From: Bacillota bacterium | GTDB lineage: Bacteria > Bacillota > Bacilli > Bacillales > Cytobacillaceae | DNA length: 59,568 nucleotides | NCBI GenBank assembly: GCA_030705955.1 | Contig: JAUZPL010000019.1 | Location: forward strand, 1 to 59,568 | Reading direction: 5' to 3' | Shown: in pieces, positions 8,110 through 16,507 of the stretch | How the letters are laid out: every line of letters begins with the position of its first letter | Numbering within the stretch: position 1 is the stretch's first letter | Position numbers and translations under genes: made by a program | The notes under the pieces: generated by a model | The model's input: only the letters and a program-made list of their open reading frames with translations | Told to the model about the DNA's origin: nothing | Databases searched by the model: none

Positions 8110-11100
8110 TTAATAATCCTCCATAAACTCCTTTATTTTAACTTTCTTTATTCTTTCTTTATAGCCCTCTATATTATCTTGAACCCATCTTTTATGTCTC
8201 AGAAATTTAATTCCAGTTAAGCCCTTATCAATAAGTTTTAATAACTCAATTTTCTCTTCTAGTACTGGAACCTCACTTCCACTCCAAGAAAAAAGGATTG
8301 GGGATAATGGTATTTTGCAAAACAAGTCAAATGAATCGTTACTCTCTATTAGGTGAATTAGATATTTCGCCTTACTTTCCTTACTTAAATTAGCTATAGC
8401 ATAAAACAACAAAGTAATATTTTCTTCATCCAAACTCCATAAAGAAATTTTCTCTCTTAACCAGGAATCATGTCTTTCAATAGTTATTTCTTTCTTTGGG
8501 CCTGATAATAGGTTTTCCAAAATCGATACTGTGTCATAAAAGTTACTTTTTGACTGATTAACGACAAGTGGTACTACCCTGTCAAGTATTGGCTGCCAAT
8601 TATCTTTTTCCCAAATAAAAGACAAATCAACATCCCTTAAACTTAATGATTTATTCTGGCTTTTCAATATCTGTTCCAAAAATTGATCTATTATAGTTAC
8701 ATCAAAATCAATGAACTGTTTTAAGATTAAAAACTCCCCATCTATATTGGAGTCAATTTCCAATAATTTGAGATAAGCACTTTTTAACGTATTTAAATCA
8801 TTTCGGAACAAGAAAAATAGCTCTCTATTAATTTCAGAGAATGGATTAAGTAAATTACTTAATGTTTTTTGTATAGTAATATCTTGTTGCTGCAATATTA
8901 TTTTGGTCACATTTACATATACATTTTCATCAATTTCTAAATAATTTTTCAAAAAGTCTAAATCTATTGAATGCCTAGATACATCCTCTTGTTCTTCATT
9001 AAAGTAATCATATATTTTACTGAGAATATCTATGCTAGGTTTTTCCTCAGATATAACTCTAAGAAAACAATACAACCAATAGTTCTGATCATAGAATTTT
9101 TTTTCACGTAATAACATTTCTATATCATTGTCATCTATCGCACTTCTTAATTTATTTATAATAGGAAGTGGGTATAAATGTACCTGGTAGTTTCGGGAAA
9201 TATATATTCTAATAATATCAACCATAAGTTCCTCTTTAGCATTTTCCAAAAGAGTGCCTAAGCTATTTACGATTGTATTTTTTTCATTATGGAAAACTTC
9301 ATTACCTACAACTTCATCTAATACTTGAAAAACAACGTTAAATTCTTGAGTGTTAAACCTTTTTGCCATATCAACTAATAATTGCTTTTTTTCTAATACT
9401 CTTTCTCGATAATTTGGGCCATAAACATTTTGTGCTAATATTTTATAGATATTATATTTTTCAGAATTCAATTTATCTAATAAATTAAAGTCTAATTCTA
9501 AATCTTGCCTTAATAAAAAGTCATTTATTTTATTAAATATAATACTTTCTTTTAATGTTACCTCTGTTAAGTTCCCTATAAGTTCTGAAATATACTTAAT
9601 ATCATGTACTAAAATATCCTTATTTATTTTTCCGGAATCTTGGTATCCAAATTTAAAAAGTAATTTTTTTATCTCTTCACCATTTTGGTTATATAAATCT
9701 TTTAATTTGACCCATGCAATTTCTCTTATTTCAAGAATATCTGAAGAATATTCTAAAATTAAGTCATAAAATTTGATAGTCTTTCTATCTGACATTTCAG
9801 TGATATGATGACTGAACTTCAAATAGTATTCAATGAGCCTAATTAATAGCATTTCAAAAACAATAGAATTCTCCTGTTCATACTGGGCTATTATCAAATT
9901 AATTAATTCTTTTTGTATAGAAAAACTTTGTCTTACAGAAAGTTCCTTAAAGCCAAAGTCTTGGGTTAAAACAGAATAGACAGAAGAAAAGTCTGCAGGT
10001 TTTTTTTGTAAGTATTTTATTATTAATTCGAGTGATTCCTTATAATACTTAGTTTGACTGAAATTAGATAGTGTAGAAAGAATTTCTGATCGATTAGAAG
10101 TTTGCTTAGAAGTATCAAAATTTATTTGATACTTCTCCTCTCTGGATAGCAGCTCAACTTTATCTTGTATATAAAAAAGTGTTTCAATTTCTAGCGCAAA
10201 CCAAAAAGTGTACAAAAAAACCTCTAAATTTTCATCTGATTTTTCTTTTAAATCCTTGTAGACTTTGGTAATTTCTTCTTTTATTAGTTCATAATTTTCC
10301 TTTTGATAAAAATATGAAAAAACACCGTTTAGATTTTCAATAATTCTATTTTTTAATTTTGGAAAATATGCTCTTATTAAATCTGAATACCGTAAAAGTT
10401 TTTTATCAAAAACAGTTAGATAAAAAATGTATGTACTCAAAATTTGGTCAGATATTTTAGTGACTTCTCCCTCATAAATATCCAATATTTCCATTGAATG
10501 AAGCTTTTCAGTAATTCTTAGGAAATCAACTTTTTCAAGATTTGTTAATTGAGCCATTAAATCTAAATTTTCATCATCCCCAAGATTTACAACATTTAGA
10601 AAGCTATAGATAGTTGCAGTTTTAAGAAGTTCATTATTTTCTAATTCATCTTCAAAGTCTGTTTTAACACCCCTGTAGTATTCTTCCACCAACTCTATAA
10701 CGTTACCTATACTCTTTAATGTATTTTCTCTTATTGCAGTCTCGCATGCCATGATCGCTAACCTTGCATTACCTTTGGAAATCTTACATATTCTCTCTAT
10801 ATATAAGTGATTTTTTATATCATATTCTTCTTTACATAAGGTTTCTATATCTTTATCTTCCAAAACATCAATTTTAATTAAATTGATATTGAATCTCGAT
10901 ACTTTGTCTAAAATCTTTCTTTCTGCATACTCTCTTACGGATACAATTAATTTAAACTCAATTCCTTCTTCTTTTAATCCTAAATACTCTAATATTAAAT
11001 TTAACTGAGTTAGGTGATTAACATCATCAATAAATAACAAATAACTTCCAGGGCTATTAAAGTGTAACTTTAAGTCCTTATATAAATTTTGACCATTATT

Positions 11101-11814
11101 TCTAAGACATTTAATTTCATATTCTAAGTTTGTTTCTTTGAATCGTTTAACACATTCTAAAGCGAGTCTAGTTTTCCCAACCCCTGGTTTTCCTGACAAT
11201 ATAGTTACTTGATTTCTATTTATTGATTCTATTATTAAATCTATTTCTGAATCTCTTGCATATAAAGTTGTATTTAGTGTTGTTGCTAATTTACTTCGGT
11301 TGTAAACTTTTATAAAGTCATCAATATCTAAAATTTGTTCTGTATCTAATGTTATATTTAAAAAATCTGATACTATTGATGGAAACTCGTAAACTTTAAA
11401 AGAGATAGTATCTATAGTAAGTAACTCTAGCCTTATGTTATAGTGACCCGCTTTTGAAGCTAATTTACTAATTTCCTCTGTAGAAAGCCTCCCTGTACAA
11501 CAGCAAATAATTTTTTCTATATCATTAAGTGAAATATTCGTTTTTGTTTCATCTAAACACTTATCTAAATCATCTTCAAACTTCTTATAGAGATTACTTT
11601 TTTGAACTGTATATTCAATAAAAATATATTTGTTTTCTGGTGTTCTTATTAGGGTATCTGGTGTTCCTGTTTTTGTATTATTGTTTCCTATTACAGAACC
11701 TATAGAATAGACTTCCCCATCAATTGTCCTAGAAAAATAAATATCCATCATTTTTTGAAACTCTCCACCGTTTAGCTCATTAATTTTATTTTGGATTTCA
11801 TTTATTTTTGACAA
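8110..11814 (-). CDS. Large STAND/AAA-type ATPase with nuclease-like N-terminus, putative anti-phage sensor
   Basis: About 1234 aa, very AT-rich. Residues 1-150 hold a PD-(D/E)xK-like pattern: GGEFQ near 18, GTPD near 52, then an EYT-x-QK strand near 67-72. A P-loop ATPase follows: Walker A GKPGVGKT near 208, Walker B LLFIDD near 259, sensor strand VSVRE near 291 and a GNARLA motif near 348, the GxP-like position of STAND/NB-ARC proteins. The remaining 850 residues look entirely helical, as expected for a superhelical sensor of TPR/HEAT kind, with no catalytic motif I recognise. Nuclease-STAND-helical repeat is the layout of Avs antiviral proteins, so a defence role is inferred. The frame opens at a GTG (11823) that overlaps the Shine-Dalgarno; the TTG at 11814 lies 8 bases after GAGG and is preferred. 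It follows the 168-aa gene on the same strand. Confidence 0.72.
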   Translation of the reverse strand: MSKINEIQNKINELNGGEFQKMMDIYFSRTIDGEVYSIGSVIGNNNTKTGTPDTLIRTPENKYIFIEYTVQKSNLYKKFEDDLDKCLDETKTNISLNDIEKIICCCTGRLSTEEISKLASKAGHYNIRLELLTIDTISFKVYEFPSIVSDFLNITLDTEQILDIDDFIKVYNRSKLATTLNTTLYARDSEIDLIIESINRNQVTILSGKPGVGKTRLALECVKRFKETNLEYEIKCLRNNGQNLYKDLKLHFNSPGSYLLFIDDVNHLTQLNLILEYLGLKEEGIEFKLIVSVREYAERKILDKVSRFNINLIKIDVLEDKDIETLCKEEYDIKNHLYIERICKISKGNARLAIMACETAIRENTLKSIGNVIELVEEYYRGVKTDFEDELENNELLKTATIYSFLNVVNLGDDENLDLMAQLTNLEKVDFLRITEKLHSMEILDIYEGEVTKISDQILSTYIFYLTVFDKKLLRYSDLIRAYFPKLKNRIIENLNGVFSYFYQKENYELIKEEITKVYKDLKEKSDENLEVFLYTFWFALEIETLFYIQDKVELLSREEKYQINFDTSKQTSNRSEILSTLSNFSQTKYYKESLELIIKYLQKKPADFSSVYSVLTQDFGFKELSVRQSFSIQKELINLIIAQYEQENSIVFEMLLIRLIEYYLKFSHHITEMSDRKTIKFYDLILEYSSDILEIREIAWVKLKDLYNQNGEEIKKLLFKFGYQDSGKINKDILVHDIKYISELIGNLTEVTLKESIIFNKINDFLLRQDLELDFNLLDKLNSEKYNIYKILAQNVYGPNYRERVLEKKQLLVDMAKRFNTQEFNVVFQVLDEVVGNEVFHNEKNTIVNSLGTLLENAKEELMVDIIRIYISRNYQVHLYPLPIINKLRSAIDDNDIEMLLREKKFYDQNYWLYCFLRVISEEKPSIDILSKIYDYFNEEQEDVSRHSIDLDFLKNYLEIDENVYVNVTKIILQQQDITIQKTLSNLLNPFSEINRELFFLFRNDLNTLKSAYLKLLEIDSNIDGEFLILKQFIDFDVTIIDQFLEQILKSQNKSLSLRDVDLSFIWEKDNWQPILDRVVPLVVNQSKSNFYDTVSILENLLSGPKKEITIERHDSWLREKISLWSLDEENITLLFYAIANLSKESKAKYLIHLIESNDSFDLFCKIPLSPILFSWSGSEVPVLEEKIELLKLIDKGLTGIKFLRHKRWVQDNIEGYKERIKKVKIKEFMEDY

Positions 11815-11936
11815 TGTCCACACCTCTAATCCTGTTAAATTTTCATTCTTTCCGTTAACTATAAGTTTTTGGGAGGTATATAAGTTATGCTCATATTAAA
11901 GTCTCTATATTATAGCTAAATAAGGTCTAAATACTG

Positions 11937-12443
11937 TTATTCTTTTATATAACTTTTTAAATACATTTCTATAGTTTCCTCATCAGAAATATTTTCACTT
12001 AACAATCCGTGTTTACTAGCCAGATTGAGGTAATACTTTGCCCAAAGGCTTAACAGATTTTCTTGTATATCTAATTCTTCTCTTTTCAAATCATTAGCTT
12101 TTAAAAAATCTTCATCTTCAATTGCTTTACATAAGCTTTTTATTACTTCTTCATATTTTTTAATTGCTAACATAAAACTTGGATTATCTGCCATCTTACT
12201 TTTCACTTCTAGAACAAACTTCTCTGTTAACTTCTTTTGTTCATCCCATAATTCAAGATCAATTATGTCATGCAACTCTAAACTTAGATGTGCACGTTCT
12301 TCTACAATAGCTAAATCTAAAAATTGAGCAAGCATTTTATTATTCTTTTCTATCTTATTTACATCCAGTAAGGTTTGTTTTAAATCATTTGTTTTTATTT
12401 TTTGAAGTATAAAAGTAAAACCTCTCCACCAATTTCCAGCCAT
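11937..12443 (-). CDS. Hypothetical helical protein, partner of the STAND ATPase
   Basis: 168 aa that I do not recognise. It begins MAGNWWRGFTFILQKIK and is otherwise a soluble, charged, probably all-helical protein with several predicted amphipathic helices and no cysteine. It has no signal peptide. An almost ideal AAAGGAGA lies 7 bases before the ATG at 12443. It is the first gene downstream of rlmH in the right cassette and precedes the large ATPase by about 120 bases on the same strand, so co-transcription is likely. It could be a regulator, inhibitor or co-sensor of the ATPase; this is inference from position. Confidence 0.6.
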   Translation of the reverse strand: MAGNWWRGFTFILQKIKTNDLKQTLLDVNKIEKNNKMLAQFLDLAIVEERAHLSLELHDIIDLELWDEQKKLTEKFVLEVKSKMADNPSFMLAIKKYEEVIKSLCKAIEDEDFLKANDLKREELDIQENLLSLWAKYYLNLASKHGLLSENISDEETIEMYLKSYIKE

Positions 12444-12518
12444 TTAAATGTCTCCTTTAAAATAATTTATAATCTTCATAATTTTACCATATATAAACAG
12501 GCCCCGGAAATTAAAAAA

Positions 12519-12554
12519 AGCCTCAGATTATTCTTAGATGATAAGTCTGAGGCT
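12519..12554 (-). terminator. Terminator downstream of rlmH, inside the cassette
   Basis: AGCCTCAGA pairs with TCTGAGGCT across an 18-base loop. The minus-strand reading ends in a run of seven U. It lies about 70 bases past the rlmH stop on the cassette side of the att core, so the cassette appears to supply the terminator of rlmH. Confidence 0.75.
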
Positions 12555-12604
12555 TCTTTTCAAATTCATGAGGAGACATATAACTATGATAAATATATAT
12601 TTAC

Positions 12605-12637
12605 TTTTAAAAACCTCATTTACTTATGGTACGGTTC
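12605..12637 (-). repeat. att-like copy 3: the 3' end of rlmH itself
   Basis: The last codons of rlmH (GEPYHK-stop) and 15 downstream bases form the 33-base block repeated at 8000-8032 and, for 29 bases, at 3387-3415. All three copies have the same orientation. This is the position of the staphylococcal SCC attachment site, although the core sequence differs. Confidence 0.75.
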
Positions 12638-13099
12638 CCCCCGATTTATCCTAAACGCCCGATACACCTGCTCTACTAAAATCAACCGCATAAGCTGGTG
12701 TGGGAAGGTCATTTTGGAAAAGGAGAGTTTTTCATTTGCCCTTTTTAATACTTCATCACTTAGACCAAGGGAACCTCCGATGATAAAGGCTATTTTACTT
12801 TTTCCGTATGTGGCAAGCTTATCCAGGGTATTAGCTAATTCCTCTGATGATTGCATTTTCCCATTTATAGCTAATGCCATTACATATGTATCTTGGCTAA
12901 CCTTTGCTAAGATGCGTTCTCCCTCTTTTTGTTTTACCTGCTCCATTTCAAGTTCGCTTAATTCCTCTGGAGCCTTTTCATCAGAAACCTCTATTATTTC
13001 TACTTTTGCATAGGTGGATAATCTTTTTAAATACTCCTCTATCCCCTGCTTGAGGTATTTTTCCTTCAATTTTCCTACTGTTACAATTAAGATATTCAC
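12620..13099 (-). CDS. rlmH: 23S rRNA (pseudouridine1915-N3)-methyltransferase RlmH
   Basis: 159 aa, the normal family length. It is a SPOUT methyltransferase that methylates pseudouridine 1915 of helix 69 in 23S rRNA. The trefoil-knot SAM site is visible as [14 protein letters not shown] and the C-terminal [13 protein letters not shown]. It starts [19 protein letters not shown]. The gene stays intact despite the insertions at its 3' end, because the shared att core restores its last codons. A DnaA-box cluster lies immediately upstream. Confidence 0.97.
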   Translation of the reverse strand: MNILIVTVGKLKEKYLKQGIEEYLKRLSTYAKVEIIEVSDEKAPEELSELEMEQVKQKEGERILAKVSQDTYVMALAINGKMQSSEELANTLDKLATYGKSKIAFIIGGSLGLSDEVLKRANEKLSFSKMTFPHQLMRLILVEQVYRAFRINRGEPYHK

Positions 13100-13134
13100 A
13101 ATTCACAATCCTTTTCAAATTGATTATAAACAAG

Positions 13135-13177
13135 TTATCCACAATAATTATCCACATATCCACAATTTTTATCCACA
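13135..13177. promoter_or_regulatory. DnaA-box cluster upstream of rlmH
   Basis: Four boxes in 43 bases, all in one orientation: TTATCCACA at 13135, 13148 and 13169, and ATATCCACA at 13156. Dispersed oriC-proximal DnaA-box clusters of this kind are known in B. subtilis and influence initiation timing. It may also tune rlmH transcription. Confidence 0.75.
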
Positions 13178-13189
13178 TCTTGTATGCAA

Positions 13190-13348
13190 TCATTTGTTCC
13201 CTACTATATATGTAGCTCGCTTATCACAATATTCACAGGTTGTTAATAAGTTATCCCCATCTAATTTTGTTAATATCGGGAATGTTTCATACTCATCCAC
13301 AATTGTATCCAACGCTATATCTACATGTTCATCACAGGAATAAATCAT
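13190..13348 (-). CDS. CxxH/CxxC small zinc-ribbon-like protein
   Basis: 52 aa starting MIYSCDEHVDIALD, with a C-x-x-H pair at residues 5-8 and a C-x-x-C pair (CEYCDKRA) near 38-41. Four such ligands suggest one bound metal, probably zinc. Short proteins of this type sit next to htrC and rlmH in many Bacillaceae; their role is unknown. The frame opens at 13387, but GGGGG lies 7 bases before the ATG at 13348, which gives the compact family form. Confidence 0.78.
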   Translation of the reverse strand: MIYSCDEHVDIALDTIVDEYETFPILTKLDGDNLLTTCEYCDKRATYIVGNK

Positions 13349-13451
13349 ACTTCTGCCCCCATTGTCCTCTGTTTTTTTGTTACACATTATCTAAATATTT
13401 ATATTAACACAAAAGGCAGAAAGGTTTTTAGAACCTTTCTGCCCCTCTTAT

Positions 13452-14705
13452 TTATTGCCCACTTTCAGTACTTTCAGCCGTTAATGTTAACGTCGTTTCC
13501 TTTAAGCTTCCATTTCGGTAAAACTTGACTTGAAGTTTATCTCCAATTTTCTTTTGTTGATACAGAAGCTTTCTTAAATCAATAACATCATTTATCTTTT
13601 TGCCGTCCATTTCAACAATAACATCCAATTCTTTAAGCCCTGCGCGATCCGCAGGAGAACCAGATACTACCTGCCTTAAAGCTACACCATAATCTACATT
13701 GTTTGGTAATTTCAAGGCCTCCTGTTGATAATAAGCTGGAATTTCTGAAACAGATTTTGGATCAATACCCATATATGGCCGTTTCACACTTCCAAACCTT
13801 TCAAGATCATTAATAATTGGCTTTGCAGAGTTGATAGGGATGGATAATCCAATTCCTTCTACAGCATTCTGAGCAATTTTCATTGAATTAATTCCAATAA
13901 CCTGCCCATCAATATTGATAAGTGCACCGCCGCTGTTACCTGGATTAATAGCGGCATCAGTCTGTATGACCTCTGCTTGCCAATCTACCACTCCATCCTG
14001 ATTGATATCAACAGGAATTGTACGCTTTAATCCGGATATAATCCCTTTTGTAACAGACCCTGAAAATTCAGGACCTAGAGGGTTCCCAATTGCGATAACA
14101 GGTTCTCCAATTTTCAATTTGTCAGAATCACCAAATTGAGCTACTTCTTTCACCTTTGACCCATCTATCTGTAATACAGCTAAATCTGTCCAAATATCCG
14201 TTCCTAGTAGTTTTGCAGAAAGTTTCGTACCATCATTTAAACTTACCTCTAACTTTGTTGCACCTTCCACAACGTGATTGTTTGTTACAACAAATGCTGT
14301 ATTTCCAACCTTTTTATAAATAACACCTGAACCAGTTGCTGCAGCTTGGTCACTATTACCGCTATTATTCCCACCGTCAGACCAAAAATTTGATGACTGA
14401 ATATTGGTTATACCAACAACCGCTCCACTTGTCTTTTGAACAATTCTGGTTGTGTTTGTATCCACATCTACTGCCACTTGCTTCTGAACAATTTCATTTT
14501 TAGCACCGACATTCGTATTTTCGGATAGTTGGTACCCTTGTTGAGCGGAATAAGGAAGCATACCATGACTCGACAAGTAGGGAATGGAAAATACTATCAG
14601 AAGTGCTCCAATAATGGCTCCAACCAAACTTGCAAAAAAATAACCTGCTTTGCTTTTAGGCCTTTCTTTATATCGCTCCTGTGAATGATCATCATAAAAA
14701 CCCAA
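13452..14705 (-). CDS. htrC: HtrA/DegP-like membrane-anchored serine protease (YyxA/HtrC)
   Basis: About 417 aa. A short cytoplasmic N-terminus is followed by one TM helix (about 22-42), a trypsin-like protease domain and a C-terminal PDZ domain (about 305-405). The catalytic triad is H144 in NNHVVEG, D174 in TDLAVL and S258 in GNSGGAL. It degrades or refolds misfolded envelope proteins. The frame opens at 14741; I favour the TTG at 14705 (LGFYDDHS), preceded by AGAGAGG at a slightly long spacing, because it matches the family's N-terminus. It is the last gene of the wal locus and may be part of that operon. Confidence 0.92.
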   Translation of the reverse strand: MGFYDDHSQERYKERPKSKAGYFFASLVGAIIGALLIVFSIPYLSSHGMLPYSAQQGYQLSENTNVGAKNEIVQKQVAVDVDTNTTRIVQKTSGAVVGITNIQSSNFWSDGGNNSGNSDQAAATGSGVIYKKVGNTAFVVTNNHVVEGATKLEVSLNDGTKLSAKLLGTDIWTDLAVLQIDGSKVKEVAQFGDSDKLKIGEPVIAIGNPLGPEFSGSVTKGIISGLKRTIPVDINQDGVVDWQAEVIQTDAAINPGNSGGALINIDGQVIGINSMKIAQNAVEGIGLSIPINSAKPIINDLERFGSVKRPYMGIDPKSVSEIPAYYQQEALKLPNNVDYGVALRQVVSGSPADRAGLKELDVIVEMDGKKINDVIDLRKLLYQQKKIGDKLQVKFYRNGSLKETTLTLTAESTESGQ

Positions 14706-14921
14706 ACTACACCATTCCTCTCTCCAAAATATTGCTACCATTATTTTGGCTTTCTAGAAACAATTATACTCTTTCTACTTAATATTTCTAAATATTTGCT
14801 ATTTTAATTTAAATCTTCCTACTTTATTCATAGTTTATTCATATTTTCAATAAACAAAAAAGTGAAAATAACCAGAAGGTATCTCCACTTTATTTATTAC
14901 CTATATAACGATGATCTAAAC

Positions 14922-15716
14922 CTAAACGGCTGTTAAAATCGTAGGTATTTTGGGATCGGTATCAAATAGCTGAAACTGTTCTCCCACAATCATCCCCCGA
15001 CTTTCTAATGTTTGAGTTACTGACATTTTCGCTAACTCTTTCATGTTATTATCCAAACTTAAATGGGCCAAATAAAATTTATTTGTTTTGTCACCTACAA
15101 CCTCACTCATCGCAATGGCTGCATCTTCATTGCAAACATGGCCTACATCACTTAAAATCCTTCTTTTTACACTCCACGGGTACTTTCCCATTCTTAACAT
15201 TTGTACATCATGATTGGACTCAAAAATATAGGTATCTGCGTTTTTGATAATTCCTTTCATTCTATCACTCACGTATCCAGTATCTGTTATAAGAACAAGC
15301 TTTTTCCCAGAGTGATGAAATACATAAAACATAGGCTCTGCAGCATCATGTGAAACTCCAAAAGATTCAATATCAGTTAATCCAAAGCTTTGAACCGTTT
15401 CCATCTTAAAAGTAAATTTCTGTTCAGTTGGAATTTCACCGATTAAACCAGCCATTGCCCCCCATGTTTTCTCATTTGCATAGATAGGGAGCTTATATTT
15501 TCGTGCTATGACACCAATTCCCTTAATATGGTCGCTATGCTCATGCGTTACAAAAACGCCTGATAGTTTACTAATATCCCTACCAATTGCTTGAAAAAGG
15601 GATTCCATTTGTTTGCCGCTTAAACCCGCATCAACTAAAAAGGAATTTTGTCCATCTTCAACATAAACTGCATTCCCTGTACTTCCACTGGCAAGAACAC
15701 TAAATTGTAAAGACAT
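14922..15716 (-). CDS. walJ: Metallo-beta-lactamase-fold exonuclease-like protein WalJ (YycJ)
   Basis: 264 aa starting [20 protein letters not shown], as in B. subtilis YycJ. The metal-binding motif THEHSDH is present near residue 60, with a later conserved histidine in LAHLSLDN. YycJ is a 5'-3' DNA exonuclease-type MBL protein encoded in the walRK operon and linked to coordination of DNA metabolism with cell-wall state. GGAG lies 8 bases before the ATG at 15716. The start is nearly contiguous with the walI stop, consistent with one operon. Confidence 0.93.
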   Translation of the reverse strand: MSLQFSVLASGSTGNAVYVEDGQNSFLVDAGLSGKQMESLFQAIGRDISKLSGVFVTHEHSDHIKGIGVIARKYKLPIYANEKTWGAMAGLIGEIPTEQKFTFKMETVQSFGLTDIESFGVSHDAAEPMFYVFHHSGKKLVLITDTGYVSDRMKGIIKNADTYIFESNHDVQMLRMGKYPWSVKRRILSDVGHVCNEDAAIAMSEVVGDKTNKFYLAHLSLDNNMKELAKMSVTQTLESRGMIVGEQFQLFDTDPKIPTILTAV

Positions 15717-15721
15717 ACCTT

Positions 15722-16507
15722 TCACTCCACTGCCTTATTTTCATTGTCATCAAACATAATTTGCCCTTCAAAAGCATTCACAAATAAACTTTCCTTATTA
15801 TCCACCACAATGTGCCATGTCGGTGTCAACACTTGGGAGGCAGAAAGCGGAATAAATGTTGAATATCCAAGCTCTATATTCGTTATCTTATCCCCTTGTT
15901 GAAGCTTACCATTTTGATGTAATGTCTCAATTGCATTTAACGGGGGCAATACTTCTTCTTTTTTATTAAGTTTTTCTAATCCTTCAAGATAGGTTTGTTC
16001 ATAAGAAACAATTTGATTATTCTCATTAAGAGTAAAAGTTAGCATTCCTTGGATATTTTTAAAAAACTGTTTCCCTTCATACTGCTGATAATACGTAATT
16101 TTTTTGTCACTTTTTTCCCAATACTGATAATGATCACCGTAAAGAATATTTTCCTTTAAAAAAGTGGCCATAGCTCCTTGATCAAACTTATCCGGCAACT
16201 GGACTGGCTTAATAAATATGGAGTCTAAAGTGCTTCCATTATTTATTGTAACCGTTTGTCCCTTCAATTTACCTAGCTCTTCTTTTTTAAAGTTTTTCGG
16301 CTTTGCACTTACATATTGATCAGTTATCGGCATTTTTGGAAGATCAACATATTTAATATCATCAGCCTTCAGCTTGTCCTCTAAAGAAGTTTCCGTTATG
16401 ACCTCATACTTATTGGCATCGCGTATTTTCATAAATTGGTAGAGGAGATACACATCTAAAGTGAGGAAGGTTACAATAAAAATGGTTTTTATCTTACTCC
16501 AATCCAT
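15722..16507 (-). CDS. walI: WalK-modulating membrane protein WalI (YycI)
   Basis: 261 aa. A single N-terminal TM helix ([20 protein letters not shown]) precedes an extracytoplasmic domain. WalI and WalH form a complex with the sensor kinase WalK in the membrane and adjust its activity. It overlaps walH by 14 bases and is followed by walJ 6 bases later, as in the standard walRKHIJ operon. Confidence 0.94.
   Translation of the reverse strand: MDWSKIKTIFIVTFLTLDVYLLYQFMKIRDANKYEVITETSLEDKLKADDIKYVDLPKMPITDQYVSAKPKNFKKEELGKLKGQTVTINNGSTLDSIFIKPVQLPDKFDQGAMATFLKENILYGDHYQYWEKSDKKITYYQQYEGKQFFKNIQGMLTFTLNENNQIVSYEQTYLEGLEKLNKKEEVLPPLNAIETLHQNGKLQQGDKITNIELGYSTFIPLSASQVLTPTWHIVVDNKESLFVNAFEGQIMFDDNENKAVE

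Noticed and set aside
3387-12637. The three repeats as a CRISPR array
   Set aside because: Only three copies, more than 4 kb apart and each linked to the rlmH end, with no cas genes.
12402-13013. 203-aa plus-strand ORF across rlmH
   Set aside because: Antisense shadow of rlmH, with no ribosome-binding site and no family features.
12981-13193. 70-aa minus-strand ORF between rlmH and the CxxH/CxxC gene
   Set aside because: It overlaps the rlmH start out of frame and is produced by the DnaA-box repeats; low-complexity translation.
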